The notes under the pieces: model-generated
Seen by the model: only the letters and a program-made list of their open reading frames with translations
Told to the model about the DNA's origin: nothing
Database searches by the model: none
Translations under genes and position numbers: made by a program
Part shown: piece by piece, positions 8,728 through 17,554 of the stretch
How positions within the stretch are numbered: position 1 is the first letter of the stretch
How the letters are laid out: the number at the start of each line of letters is the position of its first letter
Source: an uncultured Verrucomicrobiota bacterium
GTDB lineage: Bacteria > Verrucomicrobiota > Verrucomicrobiia > Opitutales > Opitutaceae
Length of the DNA: 64,000 nt
NCBI GenBank assembly: GCA_903898675.1
Contig: CAIUGM010000027.1
Location: 1 to 64,000, forward strand
Direction: 5' to 3'

Positions 8728-9972
8728 TCAGGCCTCGTAGGCAGGGAGCGTCTTGTCGACGCCTTCCTTGCCCAGCCGAACGTAGGACGGCAGGCCGTTG
8801 TCGTAGGGGACCACGACCTCGCCCTGGATCAGCGGGGTGGCGTAGCGGAAGAACTGGAAGTTCAGGCTGACGCCGTCCTCGTTCACCCACTCGGGCGGGA
8901 GCTTCTTCAGGTTGCCGACGATGTCGGTGAGCGCCGTCAGGCCGGTCTCGCAGGTGTAGTTGTCGCCGTCGCCGCGCACGAGCGTGACGAGCTTGTCGGA
9001 CTCGCCGTTGACGGCGGCCTTGACCGCGGCCTGGCCGACGAGGAACGCCTCATCGGCATCCGTCTTCGAGGCGAGGTGGGCGGCGGAGCGCTGGGTGAGG
9101 CCGAGGCGGGCCACGCGGGCCTTCACGGCCAGCTGCGACTCGATCAGGTCCTTCATGAACTCGCCGACGCCGCCGAGCTGGGCCTCGGTCGTGCCGGTCT
9201 CGACCGCGACGTAGTTGCCGTCCTTGTCGACGAGGCCTTCGCCCGCGACCACGACGCAATGCTTCTCGCGCTTGAGGACGCGGCGGACGTCATCGAGGAA
9301 CTTCTCGTTGGTGAACGGAACCTCGGGGAGATAAACCAAATGGGGCGGATCGTTCGGGTGGTCGCGGCGCTTGGCCAGCGAGGCCCCGGCGGCGAGCCAG
9401 CCGGAATTGCGGCCCATGACCTCGACCACGGTGACGAGGTCGCCCTGGCCCATGGAGTCGGCGTCGAGCGAGAGCTCCTTGACGGTGGCGCCGATGTACT
9501 TGATCGCGCTGCCGTAGCCGGGGCAGTGGTCGGTGGCCGGCAGGTCGTTCTCGATGGTCTTCGGGATGCCGATGACGCGCAGCTCGTAACCCTGGGTCTT
9601 GGCGAGCTCGCTGATCTTGACGGCGGTTTCCTGGGAGTCGGCGTCGCCGATGTGGAAATAGTAGCGGATGTTGTGCGCCTTGAACACGGCGAGCACGCGC
9701 TCGAAATCAGCGGGCTTCTTCAGCTTGGTCCGGCAGGTGCCGAGGGCCGCACCGGGCGTGTAGCGGAGACCACGGATGGCCTGCTGCGACTCGGCCGCGA
9801 GGTCGACGAAGTCCTCGTTCAGGAGGCCGAGCACGCCATTGAGCGAGCCATAGACTTCCTCGATGGAGGCATGGTTAAGGGCTTCGGCAACAACGCCCGC
9901 GACGCTGGCGTTAATGACGGCCGTGGGGCCGCCGGATTGGCCGATCAGACAGTTTCCTACTAGTTCTGCCAT
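8728..9972 (-). CDS. pfp: 6-phosphofructokinase, probably pyrophosphate-dependent
   Basis: This 414-aa glycolytic enzyme phosphorylates fructose 6-phosphate. PFK motifs appear in order: IGQSGGPTAVINAS near the N-terminus (phosphoryl-donor loop), HIGDADSQETA, PKTIENDLP, GYGSAIKYI and VVEVMGRNSGWLAAG. The donor-loop motif (GDADSQET) resembles the GGNDSMDT form of PPi-linked enzymes rather than the GGDGS of ATP-linked PfkA, and the length exceeds PfkA (about 320 aa). Donor choice is therefore inferred from motifs. It is monocistronic with its own terminator; the promoter must lie in the 9973-10250 gap. PPi-type PFK works reversibly in glycolysis and gluconeogenesis. Confidence 0.88.
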   Translation of the reverse strand: MAELVGNCLIGQSGGPTAVINASVAGVVAEALNHASIEEVYGSLNGVLGLLNEDFVDLAAESQQAIRGLRYTPGAALGTCRTKLKKPADFERVLAVFKAHNIRYYFHIGDADSQETAVKISELAKTQGYELRVIGIPKTIENDLPATDHCPGYGSAIKYIGATVKELSLDADSMGQGDLVTVVEVMGRNSGWLAAGASLAKRRDHPNDPPHLVYLPEVPFTNEKFLDDVRRVLKREKHCVVVAGEGLVDKDGNYVAVETGTTEAQLGGVGEFMKDLIESQLAVKARVARLGLTQRSAAHLASKTDADEAFLVGQAAVKAAVNGESDKLVTLVRGDGDNYTCETGLTALTDIVGNLKKLPPEWVNEDGVSLNFQFFRYATPLIQGEVVVPYDNGLPSYVRLGKEGVDKTLPAYEA

Positions 9973-10260
9973 GGTGTGGTGTGGTTAAAGCTGTTAAAGA
10001 ATCGAAAGGAAGGGTCAAAAAAGGCCACCGTCCGAGCGCTGGCAAACCAAATCTCCCCTTAAATTTTACCCCCGGGGCACCCCGGGCTCTCTGGGAGGGG
10101 GTTGGGGGATTTCCAGAGGTGGAGCGCATTGACCCCAATGCGCTTCGGTAAGGCCGGCGCTAGTCGCCAAGCCGCGGCATGCCGACCAGCCGTCGCCAAG
10201 GCTATGGCCGGCGGGCAAGCGGCCGCCCTACGTTTCGGAGACCAATGCCGTCAAACCCGC
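9973..10260. other. Intergenic region with small hairpins
   Basis: No gene is seen. It holds the hairpins gcgcattg-acc-ccaatgcgc (about 10125-10143) and cccggggcaccccggg (about 10071-10086), and a GC-rich repeat-like stretch (ggccggcg ... ccggcggg, about 10155-10220). It must contain the PFK promoter (minus strand) and the end of purB. Confidence 0.45.
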
Positions 10261-11700
10261 TCACAGCAACTTGCCCGGGCGGTACTCGGCCGCGCCCTTG
10301 TGCTTCTTGGCCAGACCCTGCACCGCAGCGGTGAAGGCATCAACCTGGTGCGGGGCGGCGCCGACAAACCGTTCGTTCTGGGCCAGGATATCATGCAGCT
10401 TCTTTTTCCCGAGCCCCACGCGCTTGTCCCCGGCCAGCCGGCCGAGCAGGTCGGCGTCACCGCCGGAGCGCAGCGCCTTCGCGGCGGCGAGGGCGTGCTC
10501 CTTGATCGCCTCGTGCGCGGTCTCGCGCCCGGCGCCACCTTTCACCGCCTCCATCAGGATGGTCGTCGTGGCCAGAAACGGCAGGTTGCGCTGGTTCTCC
10601 GCCGCGATCGCCGCGGGAAAAACCTCCATCTGCCGCAGCACGGTCAGGAAGGTCTCGAGCAACCCGTCGAGCGCGAAGAACGCATCGGGCAGCGCGACGC
10701 GGCGCACGACCGAGCAGGAAACGTCGCCCTCGTTCCATTGGTGGCCGGCTAGGTTTGCCGTCATGGTCACGTAGCCGGCGATGATCGTGGAAAAGCCGCA
10801 GATGCGCTCGCAATTCCGCGCGTTGACCTTGTGGGGCATCGCCGACGATCCGACCTGCCCTTCCTGAAAGCCTTCCGTCAGCAGCCCCGCGCCGGCCATC
10901 AGCCGCAGCGTGGTGGCGAAGCTCGCGCCGGCCGCACCCACTTGGTGCAGGGCGGTCACCACCTCGAAATCGAGGCTGCGCGGGTAAACCTGGCCGACGG
11001 CGTTGAGCGAGGCCTTGAACCCGAGGTGCTTCACGATGCGCGCCTCCAGCTGGTCCACCTTCGCCGTGTCGCCGCCGAGGAGGGTCAGCTGGTCGAGCTG
11101 CGTGCCGACCGCGCCCTTGAGCCCGCGCACCGGGTATCGCGCGATGAGGTTGGCCAGGCGGTCGTGAGCCAGCAGCAGTTCCTGGCCGAACATCGCGAGG
11201 CGCTTGCCCAGCGTGGTCGGCTGCGCTGGCACGTTGTGCGTGCGGCCCGTGATCATGATGTCGCGGTGCGCGGCCGCCTGCCGGCCGAGTGCCAGCAGGG
11301 CCGCGACCACCTTGAACTGCACCAGGTGCAGCGCGCGCGCCACCTGCAGCTGCTCGACATTCTCGGTGAGGTCGCGGCTGGTCAGGCCGAGGTGGATGAA
11401 CTGGCGCTTGGCCAGGTCGGAAAATTCCTCGAGGCGGGCCTTCACGTCGTGGAGGGTCACGCGCTCGCGCTCCTTGATGCGGGCGACATCGACGTCGGCG
11501 CGCACCCGCTCGTAATCCTTGATGGCCTCGGCGGGGATGGCGACGCCGAGATCCTTCTGCGCCTTCATCACCGCGATCCAGAAATCCCGCTCGAGCAAAA
11601 TCCGCCCGTGCGCCGACCAGAGGTCCTTCATCGCGCCCGAGGCATAGCGCTCGGCGAGGACGTTGGGGATGGCTTCGGCGGAGGGGGCGGGCGGCTTCAC
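10261..11700 (-). CDS. purB: Adenylosuccinate lyase
   Basis: The product is 479 aa. It cleaves SAICAR to AICAR plus fumarate and adenylosuccinate to AMP plus fumarate in purine synthesis. Fumarase/aspartase superfamily marks are present: HLGLTSRDLTEN (about 103-114), TGRTHNVPAQPTTLGKR with His155, and the signature loop GSSAMPHKVN (284-293) carrying the catalytic Ser. C-terminal helices (KRVGLGKKKLHDIL, QVDAFTAAV) match the PurB domain. Length is normal. It stands alone, divergent from a methyltransferase gene across a palindromic spacer. Confidence 0.95.
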   Translation of the reverse strand: MKPPAPSAEAIPNVLAERYASGAMKDLWSAHGRILLERDFWIAVMKAQKDLGVAIPAEAIKDYERVRADVDVARIKERERVTLHDVKARLEEFSDLAKRQFIHLGLTSRDLTENVEQLQVARALHLVQFKVVAALLALGRQAAAHRDIMITGRTHNVPAQPTTLGKRLAMFGQELLLAHDRLANLIARYPVRGLKGAVGTQLDQLTLLGGDTAKVDQLEARIVKHLGFKASLNAVGQVYPRSLDFEVVTALHQVGAAGASFATTLRLMAGAGLLTEGFQEGQVGSSAMPHKVNARNCERICGFSTIIAGYVTMTANLAGHQWNEGDVSCSVVRRVALPDAFFALDGLLETFLTVLRQMEVFPAAIAAENQRNLPFLATTTILMEAVKGGAGRETAHEAIKEHALAAAKALRSGGDADLLGRLAGDKRVGLGKKKLHDILAQNERFVGAAPHQVDAFTAAVQGLAKKHKGAAEYRPGKLL

Positions 11701-11723
11701 GGCGGGTAACGCTTGCGCGTTCG

Positions 11724-11829
11724 GTTGAAGGTTGAAAGGTGAAAGTTGAAGGTCGGGGCCGGAATCACCGCTCGAAACGGGTTTTGGCGCGCTTTACGTC
11801 TTTCAACTTTCCTCTCTCAACTTTCAACT
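11724..11829. repeat. Long imperfect palindrome between divergent genes
   Basis: Arms 11724-11752 and 11801-11829 consist of gttgaa/gaaagttgaa words and their reverse complements (about 23 of 28 positions pair), with a 48-bp spacer. The right arm ends 6 bp before the methyltransferase start codon. Similar spacer palindromes occur at 34522, 52029, 54191 and 59284. Confidence 0.7.
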
Positions 11830-11835
11830 ATCCCC

Positions 11836-12516
11836 ATGGCCCACTCGGTGGAAGGACACCTCCAGCTCAAGATCGCCGAATACGATCAGCGCATCCGCAT
11901 TTTGGTCTATGCGTATGAGGCGATGCGCCGGGAACAGCTGGCGCTGCTCGCCCGCACCCTGCCGCCCGCCGGCCTCGTGCTCGACCTGGGCGGCGGCACC
12001 GGCGCCCTCGCCGCGGCCGTGGCGGAGCGTTTTCCCGGTGTGCGCGTGCAAATCTGGGACACCGACCCGGCGATGCTGGCCTTCGCCCGCGAGCGCTGCG
12101 CGCCCCACGGCGACCGGGTGCAGCTCGTGCAAAAGTCCTTCACCGAGCCGCTGCCCGCCTGCGACGCCGTGGTCGCCTGCATCGCCCTGCACCATGTGAA
12201 GGACATGGCCGTGAAGGGCGGGATCTACCGCAACATTTTCACCGCCCTCCGGTCCGGCGGGTTGTTTGCCAATGCGGACACGCTGATGGACAGCCGACCG
12301 GGGCTTCGCACCCACTATTTCGAGGTGTGGTCGCAATTTCAGCAGACCCACGGGTTCACCGACGCGGAGGCGCGCCGGCATTTCGCCACCTGGGCGGAGG
12401 AGGATTGCTACACCCCGCTCGCGGTTGAAATGAAACTGCTGAGCGAAGCCGGCTTCACCGAGCCCGATTGTTTTTGGCGAGAGGAACACCAGGGGGTGTT
12501 CGGGGCGATCAAGTAG
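11836..12516 (+). CDS. Class I SAM-dependent methyltransferase
   Basis: This 226-aa Rossmann-fold methyltransferase has the SAM-binding motif I VLDLGGGTGALAAAV (about 44-58), an acidic residue closing strand 2 (IWDTDPAM), and the post-II/III stretch ACDAVVACIALHHV with SGGLFANADTLMD. The substrate is unknown. The start at 11836 (MAHSVEGHL) is preferred because upstream codons run through the palindromic spacer. C-terminal AEEDCYTPL and SEAGFTEPDCFWREEHQGVF resemble the family related to trans-aconitate and small-molecule methyltransferases, which does not fix a function. Confidence 0.8.
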   Translation: MAHSVEGHLQLKIAEYDQRIRILVYAYEAMRREQLALLARTLPPAGLVLDLGGGTGALAAAVAERFPGVRVQIWDTDPAMLAFARERCAPHGDRVQLVQKSFTEPLPACDAVVACIALHHVKDMAVKGGIYRNIFTALRSGGLFANADTLMDSRPGLRTHYFEVWSQFQQTHGFTDAEARRHFATWAEEDCYTPLAVEMKLLSEAGFTEPDCFWREEHQGVFGAIK

Positions 12517-12547
12517 GGGCCAAGGGCGCGACCGTCCCGCCAAAAAC

Positions 12548-13657
12548 TCACGTCAGGCAGCGCACGGCCATGTCGCGCAGGACGGTCTCCTGCTCGTTCG
12601 GGCGGCGGATGATTTCCTCGAAGACCCGCACCAGTTCCTGCTGGGTGTCGATCAGCCGGCGCAGGGTCGGAAGCCGGGCGGAGCCGACCAGCTTGCCGAC
12701 ATACCACTGGTTTTGCGTGAAGAGGTTGTAGGAGCTCTTCTCCAGGTCGCCGCCGAAATGCCTCGTGTAGGCCGTCTGCGCCCGGGCCCACGCCGCCTTG
12801 TCAAAACCGTAGGGTCCGGGCGCGCGCAATTCGCCGTTGTCGATCAGCACGCGGCACTGGATGAGAATGCGGTTGCGGTTCTGCAGCGCGCTGATGATCG
12901 GCCGGGCGTCGCCGCCGGCGAAGAAGTGCCGTTGCAATTCCGCCAGCGTGCCGGGCAGGTCGCCGGCAAAGAAGCGGTCGGCCGCGGCAAAGAAATCACC
13001 CTCGGCGAAATTCGGCGTAAGGTCGCCGACGTGCGCCTCCTCGATCGTACCGCCTTCGCCGGCATAGCTCGCGAGCTTGCGCACTTCCTCGGTCAACAGG
13101 CGCGTGTTCGCGCCGACTTTTTGCAGCAGCAGTTCCAGGGCGCCCTCGCCGAAGGTCGCGCTTGAGTCGCGGGCCTCGGCCAGTGCGACCGTCGCGAGCG
13201 CCTCGCCGGCGGATTCGCCGTCCCCGCCGGCCAGCGTGAAGTCTGCGTGGCCCTCGCACCACTTGGGAAAGGCGCGCCGGCGGTCCAGTGGCGCGGCGGT
13301 GATGACCACCGTCACCTCGTCGCCGTTCACCTTCTCGAGCAGTTCCTGCAGGGCCACCACCTGCTTGAGCGTGCCCTCGGCGCGGCCGGTCACGGTGTCG
13401 GCCAGGAAATTCACGTCCTTGAACCACACCACCCGCTTGCCGCCAAACATCGGCACGGTCTGCACCGCGTCGCGGAAACGGTTCACCGCCGTCTCCACCT
13501 CGTCGACGTTCGCGGCAAAGCCGCTGACGGTCTCGCGGGAAAAATCATCCGCCCCCGCCTCGGTCGCGAGGGTCTCGAACCGCTCTTTGCCCAGCCGGTT
13601 GACAATGAAATCGTCCGGCCCGCAGATGAAGACGAAGGGCTTGGTCGCGGCAGGCAT
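12548..13657 (-). CDS. holA: DNA polymerase III delta subunit
   Basis: The product is 369 aa. It is the clamp-loader subunit that opens the beta clamp. The fold can be followed: an AAA+-like N-domain (FVFICGPDDFIVNRLGKERF, then MFGGKRVVWFKDVNFL), a middle region with the typical VTVVITAAPLDRRRAFPKW strand for checking threshold or tension, LLLQKVGANTRLLTEEVRKLASYAG, and the C-terminal collar domain (FAAADRFFAGDLPGTLAELQ, ALQNRNRILIQCRVLI). The ATG at 13657 (MPAATKPF) is chosen over the longer frame to 13693 because the strand-1 motif begins right after it. Delta subunits are weakly conserved; pattern and length support the call. Confidence 0.88.
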   Translation of the reverse strand: MPAATKPFVFICGPDDFIVNRLGKERFETLATEAGADDFSRETVSGFAANVDEVETAVNRFRDAVQTVPMFGGKRVVWFKDVNFLADTVTGRAEGTLKQVVALQELLEKVNGDEVTVVITAAPLDRRRAFPKWCEGHADFTLAGGDGESAGEALATVALAEARDSSATFGEGALELLLQKVGANTRLLTEEVRKLASYAGEGGTIEEAHVGDLTPNFAEGDFFAAADRFFAGDLPGTLAELQRHFFAGGDARPIISALQNRNRILIQCRVLIDNGELRAPGPYGFDKAAWARAQTAYTRHFGGDLEKSSYNLFTQNQWYVGKLVGSARLPTLRRLIDTQQELVRVFEEIIRRPNEQETVLRDMAVRCLT

Positions 13658-13729
13658 GGTTGGGATTTGCCCACGAAACGCGCGAAAGCGCACGAAAAAA
13701 GTTAAACCGGCAGGGCGTCAGTCTTTTCG

Positions 13730-13832
13730 TAGCCGCGCTTGAGCGAATGCGAAAGGGTGGTGCTTAGAGTGTCGTGCGCAGCGGTTCAAGCCTGCAGCCG
13801 GCCACCTTGTCGCCAGGCTCCAACGCGGCTAC
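13730..13832. repeat. Family A intergenic palindrome, complete copy
   Basis: It starts tagccgcgcttgagcga and ends ctccaacgcggcta, the inverted arm, with the internal words gaaagggtggtgctta and ggccaccttgtcgcc. At about 103 bp it is the cleanest copy in the window and fills the gap between cinA and holA. Confidence 0.75.
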
Positions 13833-13837
13833 AAAAC

Positions 13838-15136
13838 TCAGTTCGCCAGCTGGACCGACGCCTTGCGGGACTCGCGGATGAGCTCGCGGCGCAGCCAGTC
13901 GATCGCGGCGGTGACAGAGCGCTGTTTCACCGTGCCCCGCGGGCCGGGATAGGTCAGCTTCCGGGACCAGTCGCCCCCCGGCGCATGCAGGCCCAGGTAG
14001 ATTGTACCGACGGGATTCTCGCCGCAACCGCCGGTCGGGCCGGCGAAGCCGGTGATGGCCACGCCGAAGTCCGCGCCCAGCTGTTCGGCGACCCCGGTCG
14101 CCATCGCCACGGCGCACTCGGCGCTGACCGCCCCGTGCTGCGAAAGCAGGCACTCGGGGCAGTCGAGCAGCAGCATCTTGGAGTCGTTGCTGTAGGAGAC
14201 GATGCCGCCCTGGAAAAATTTCGAGGCGCCGCAGATGTCGGTGAAGTTGTTCGCCAGCAGGCCGCCGGTACAGGACTCGGCGACCGCGAGGGTGCGCCCG
14301 GACTCGCGCAGCTGGTCGGCGACCACCTTGGCCAGCGAGTCGTGGCCGAAGCACATGAAGTCGTCGCCCAGCAGCACCGCGCACTCCTGCGCGATCGCCT
14401 GCAGCGCGGTGCGGGCGTAACGGCCATCGGGCGAGCTGACGCGGCAGTCGACCTGGCCCTGGTGCGCGCAAAACGCGACGCCGAGTCCGGGGTGCCGGTC
14501 GAAGATGGGCTGAAACTTGGTTTCCAACATCGACTCGCCGACGCCGGCGGAGCGGATCTGCACGTAGGCCTCGCCCTCGCTCACGAGGCCGAGCCGGGCC
14601 AGGCGCGGCAGGACCTGCTCGGTGAACATCGGCTGCAGCTCGTTCGGCGGACCGGGCAGCATGATAAGGATCTTGCCGTCCTGCTCGACCCAGAGGCCGG
14701 GCGCCGTGCCGTTGGCGTTCGGCAGCACCTCGCCGCGCTCGAACCGGTAGGCCTGCTTGAGATTGTTCGGCGTCATCTTCCGGTTCAGCTTCGCAAAGCG
14801 GTCCGCGATGGTCTGCTCGATCGCCGGGTCCAAAATCAGCTTCTGGCCGAGCGCCGTCGCCAGCACGTCGCGCGTGCGGTCGTCGCAGGTGGGCCCGAGC
14901 CCGCCGGTCGTGATCACCACGTCGGACTTCGCCCAGCTCTCGCGGAACTGCTCCGCGATGGCGTCCGCCTCGTCCGTGATCGTGACATTCCGCTGCAGCA
15001 GGACGCCCCGGCGGCCCAGCTGGGCGCCGATCCAGGTCAGGTGGCCGTTCGCCGTCAGCCCGAGCAGCAGCTCATCGCCCAGGGTGAGCAATTCGTAGCG
15101 CGGCGGGCGCGGTTTTGACGATTCCGGAGTGGCCAT
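13838..15136 (-). CDS. cinA: CinA-family nicotinamide-nucleotide amidohydrolase / ADP-ribose pyrophosphatase
   Basis: The 432-aa product has two domains. The N-terminal MoaB/MogA-like (COG1058) domain shows LLTLGDELLLGLTANGHLTWIG, VVITTGGLGPTCDDRTRDVLA and ILIMLPGPPNELQPMF. The C-terminal PncC-type deamidase domain shows TLAVAESCTGGLLANNFT, FFQGGIVSYSNDSK, ALGVAEQLGADFGVAITG-like text and GFAGPTGG. It recycles NMN to NaMN and is linked to competence only by name in some bacteria. The frame is open up to 16543 antisense to uvrC; the real start is the ATG at 15136 (MATPESSKP), giving normal family length. It is divergent from uvrC with 39 bp between starts. Confidence 0.92.
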   Translation of the reverse strand: MATPESSKPRPPRYELLTLGDELLLGLTANGHLTWIGAQLGRRGVLLQRNVTITDEADAIAEQFRESWAKSDVVITTGGLGPTCDDRTRDVLATALGQKLILDPAIEQTIADRFAKLNRKMTPNNLKQAYRFERGEVLPNANGTAPGLWVEQDGKILIMLPGPPNELQPMFTEQVLPRLARLGLVSEGEAYVQIRSAGVGESMLETKFQPIFDRHPGLGVAFCAHQGQVDCRVSSPDGRYARTALQAIAQECAVLLGDDFMCFGHDSLAKVVADQLRESGRTLAVAESCTGGLLANNFTDICGASKFFQGGIVSYSNDSKMLLLDCPECLLSQHGAVSAECAVAMATGVAEQLGADFGVAITGFAGPTGGCGENPVGTIYLGLHAPGGDWSRKLTYPGPRGTVKQRSVTAAIDWLRRELIRESRKASVQLAN

Positions 15137-15175
15137 ACAGTGTGTGGAACCGCAACCTAGCTTGTTTTTCGCAAA

Positions 15176-16681
15176 ATGCCAGCCGCCGCACGCAGTGAAT
15201 TCCTGAAGGAGAAAGTCCGCGCCCTGCCGGACGGTCCGGGCGTTTACCTGATGAAGGACCGGCTGGGCCGCATCATCTACGTCGGCAAGGCCAAGAGCCT
15301 GAAGAAGCGCGTGGCCACTTATTTCCAGCTGGGCCGCGAACGCGCCCTGCGCCACCAGCCGAAGATTCGCACGCTGATCGAGATGATCACCGACTTCGAG
15401 ATCCTCGAGGTGAAGTCCGAGCCCGAGGCGCTCCTGCTCGAGGGCAAGCTGATCAAGCAGTGGCGGCCGAAGTACAACACCGACTTCACCGACGACAAGC
15501 GCTTCCTCCTCGTGCGCGTCGACCTCGAGGCCGAGCTGCCGCGGTTCGTGCTGACGCGGTTCAAGAAGGACAACCGCTCGCGCTACTTCGGGCCCTTCGC
15601 GCACTCCGGCCTGCTGCGCAAGACGCTCGCGACGATGCGCAAGCAGTTCGGCATTTTGCTGGCCGACATCAACCCGAAGCAGACCGCGCCCGGGACCTGG
15701 CAGCTCTACGACGACGTGCGCGCCGAGCTCTACGGCTGGCCGAACCTCGTGACCGCGGCCGAGTACCGGCCGCGCGTGTTGCAGGCGTGCGAATTCCTCG
15801 ACGGCAAGAGCCGCGAGTGGCTGGCCACGCTGCGGGCGGAAATGACCGCCCGCGCCGCGAAGCAGGAGTTTGAAAAGGCCGCCGAGCTGCGCGACGTCGT
15901 GCTCGCGCTCGAGCGCACCCTGGCGCGGACCCGCAAGTTCACGCGCGACCTGACCCGGCTGCGGCCGGACGAGGCCGGGCTGAAGGAACTCGAGACCGCC
16001 CTCGGGCTCGACGCCCCGCCGGCGCACCTGGAGTGCTTCGACATCTCGCACATCTCCGGCACGTTCGTCGTCGCCTCGATGGTGCACTTCACGCACGGCC
16101 GGCCCGACAAGGAGCAATACCGCCGCTTCCAGATCAAGAGCTTCGTGGGCAACGACGACTTCCGCGCGATGGAGGAGGTCGTGGCCCGCCGCTACCGCCG
16201 GCTGATCGCGGAGCAGAAGCCGTTTCCCGACCTGGTCGTGATCGACGGCGGCCGCGGCCAGATCGCCGCGGCGCTGAAGGCCTTCGTCGGCCTCGAGTGC
16301 ATGCCGCCGCCGATGATCGGCCTCGCGAAGAAGCAGGAGACGATCATTTTTCCGGACGAACGAAAGCCGCTCAACCTGCCGCTGAACAACCCGGGGCTGA
16401 ATGTGCTGCAGCGGCTGCGCGACGAGGCGCACCGTTTTGCCAACACCTACAACGCCGACCTGCGCTCGCGGAAGATCAAGGAGAGCATCCTCGATGATTT
16501 CCCCGGGCTCGGTGAAAAACGGAAGGCCGCGCTCCTCGCCCACTTCGGCTCGCTCGAAAAACTACGCGCCGCCTCCGTCAAGGACATCGCCGCCGCGCCC
16601 GGCTTCGGGCCGAAGTTTGCCGGGAAACTGCACGCCTTTCTCGGCGAGGCCAAATCCGTCACCGCCGCAACCGCACCATAA
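15176..16681 (+). CDS. uvrC: Excinuclease ABC subunit C, short form lacking the cysteine cluster
   Basis: The product is 501 aa (E. coli UvrC about 610). Domains in order: GIY-YIG nuclease (GVYLMKDRLGRIIYVGKAKSLKKRV, about 23-47; SEPEALLLEGKLIKQWRPKYN with the catalytic Glu), UVR motif (AKQEFEKAAELRDVV, about 224-238), RNase H-like 5' nuclease (HLECFDISHISG; LVVIDGGRGQIAAAL; LAKKQETI), and C-terminal HhH pair (LDDFPGLGEKRKAALLAHFGS; AAPGFGPKFAGKL). The segment after RYFGPF, where typical UvrC carries four Cys for an Fe-S cluster, contains no cysteine here and is shortened. Catalytic parts look intact, so it should still make both incisions in UvrABC repair. Its 3' end overlaps the convergent SDR gene by 23 bp. 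Confidence 0.93.
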   Translation: MPAAARSEFLKEKVRALPDGPGVYLMKDRLGRIIYVGKAKSLKKRVATYFQLGRERALRHQPKIRTLIEMITDFEILEVKSEPEALLLEGKLIKQWRPKYNTDFTDDKRFLLVRVDLEAELPRFVLTRFKKDNRSRYFGPFAHSGLLRKTLATMRKQFGILLADINPKQTAPGTWQLYDDVRAELYGWPNLVTAAEYRPRVLQACEFLDGKSREWLATLRAEMTARAAKQEFEKAAELRDVVLALERTLARTRKFTRDLTRLRPDEAGLKELETALGLDAPPAHLECFDISHISGTFVVASMVHFTHGRPDKEQYRRFQIKSFVGNDDFRAMEEVVARRYRRLIAEQKPFPDLVVIDGGRGQIAAALKAFVGLECMPPPMIGLAKKQETIIFPDERKPLNLPLNNPGLNVLQRLRDEAHRFANTYNADLRSRKIKESILDDFPGLGEKRKAALLAHFGSLEKLRAASVKDIAAAPGFGPKFAGKLHAFLGEAKSVTAATAP

Positions 16682-17501
16682 ACGCGATCGCGCGATCCGG
16701 CAGCAGCCACTTCAGCAGGAGGAATATTTTTGCGTGGAACGGGCCGTTGTACCGCGGGGCCGGATGGTCGCTCCGCAGGGCGCGCTCCACCAGCAAGGCG
16801 ATGCAATCGGGTTCGCCCGCCCAGCGGCGGAGCTTTTGCACCCCGGCCCGGGAGGCCGCCAGGTAGGGAGCGTACGGGCCGGCGTTGTCGGCGAACTCAT
16901 CCGACGCCTTGCCGGCCGCCTCGATAAATTCCGTCAGGATGAAGCCCGGCCGGATGAGCGTCACGCGCACGCCAAACGGCTTCAGTTCGCCGCGCAGCCC
17001 GTCGGTGATCGCCTCCAGGGCGTGCTTCGTCGAATCGTAGACCGAGGAAAGGGGCCGCGCGATCCGGCCGGCCACCGAGCCGATGTTGACGATGCAGCCG
17101 CCGCCCTGGGCGCGCAGGTGGGGTAACACGAGCTGCGTCAGGGCGATGAGGGAAAATACGTTGGTCTCGAAATTCCGCCGGATGGCGTCGACCGGGACCA
17201 CTTCGACCGGGCCGCGCGTGCCGTAACCGGCATTGTTCACCAGCGCGTCGATGCGGCCGAATTTTTTCAACGCGCCCGCGACGAGATTCTGCCGGTCCGC
17301 CTCGTTTGTGACATCACCGGCGACCGCCAGCACGCCGACCCCCGAGGGGTCGAGGGCGCGGGCCAGGGCTTCCAGCCGGTCCAGCCGCCGCGCGGCAAGC
17401 ACGACCTTCGCGCCGCCACGCACCAGCCGCCGGGCCGTCGCTTCACCGATGCCCGAAGAGGCTCCGGTGATGATGACAACCTGGCCGGTCAGCTGTGGCA
17501 T
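16659..17501 (-). CDS. Short-chain dehydrogenase/reductase
   Basis: This 280-aa classical SDR has the cofactor loop TGASSGIGEA (about 12-21), then AARRLDRLE after strand 2 (the Arg pair suggests NADP(H)), NNAGYG, the catalytic Ser in NIGSVAGR, and YDSTK (Tyr-x3-Lys). The C-terminal part (KIFLLLKWLLPDRAIAFMVRL) is hydrophobic and basic, as in membrane-associated SDRs. The substrate is unknown. The start at 17501 (MPQLTGQVV) is chosen because the Rossmann fold begins there; the frame running to 17831 is antisense shadow of the transporter. It may follow the sbtA-like gene in one transcript (53-bp gap). Confidence 0.87.
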   Translation of the reverse strand: MPQLTGQVVIITGASSGIGEATARRLVRGGAKVVLAARRLDRLEALARALDPSGVGVLAVAGDVTNEADRQNLVAGALKKFGRIDALVNNAGYGTRGPVEVVPVDAIRRNFETNVFSLIALTQLVLPHLRAQGGGCIVNIGSVAGRIARPLSSVYDSTKHALEAITDGLRGELKPFGVRVTLIRPGFILTEFIEAAGKASDEFADNAGPYAPYLAASRAGVQKLRRWAGEPDCIALLVERALRSDHPAPRYNGPFHAKIFLLLKWLLPDRAIAFMVRLRR

Positions 17502-17554
17502 GGGTGAACGGCTACTGCCCGGCCACTCGCGGGTCGAAGTTATTCCGCGTGGCC

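Noticed and set aside
15137-16543. Upstream extension of cinA (469 codons)
   Set aside because: It is antisense to uvrC; the CinA family N-terminus starts at 15136.
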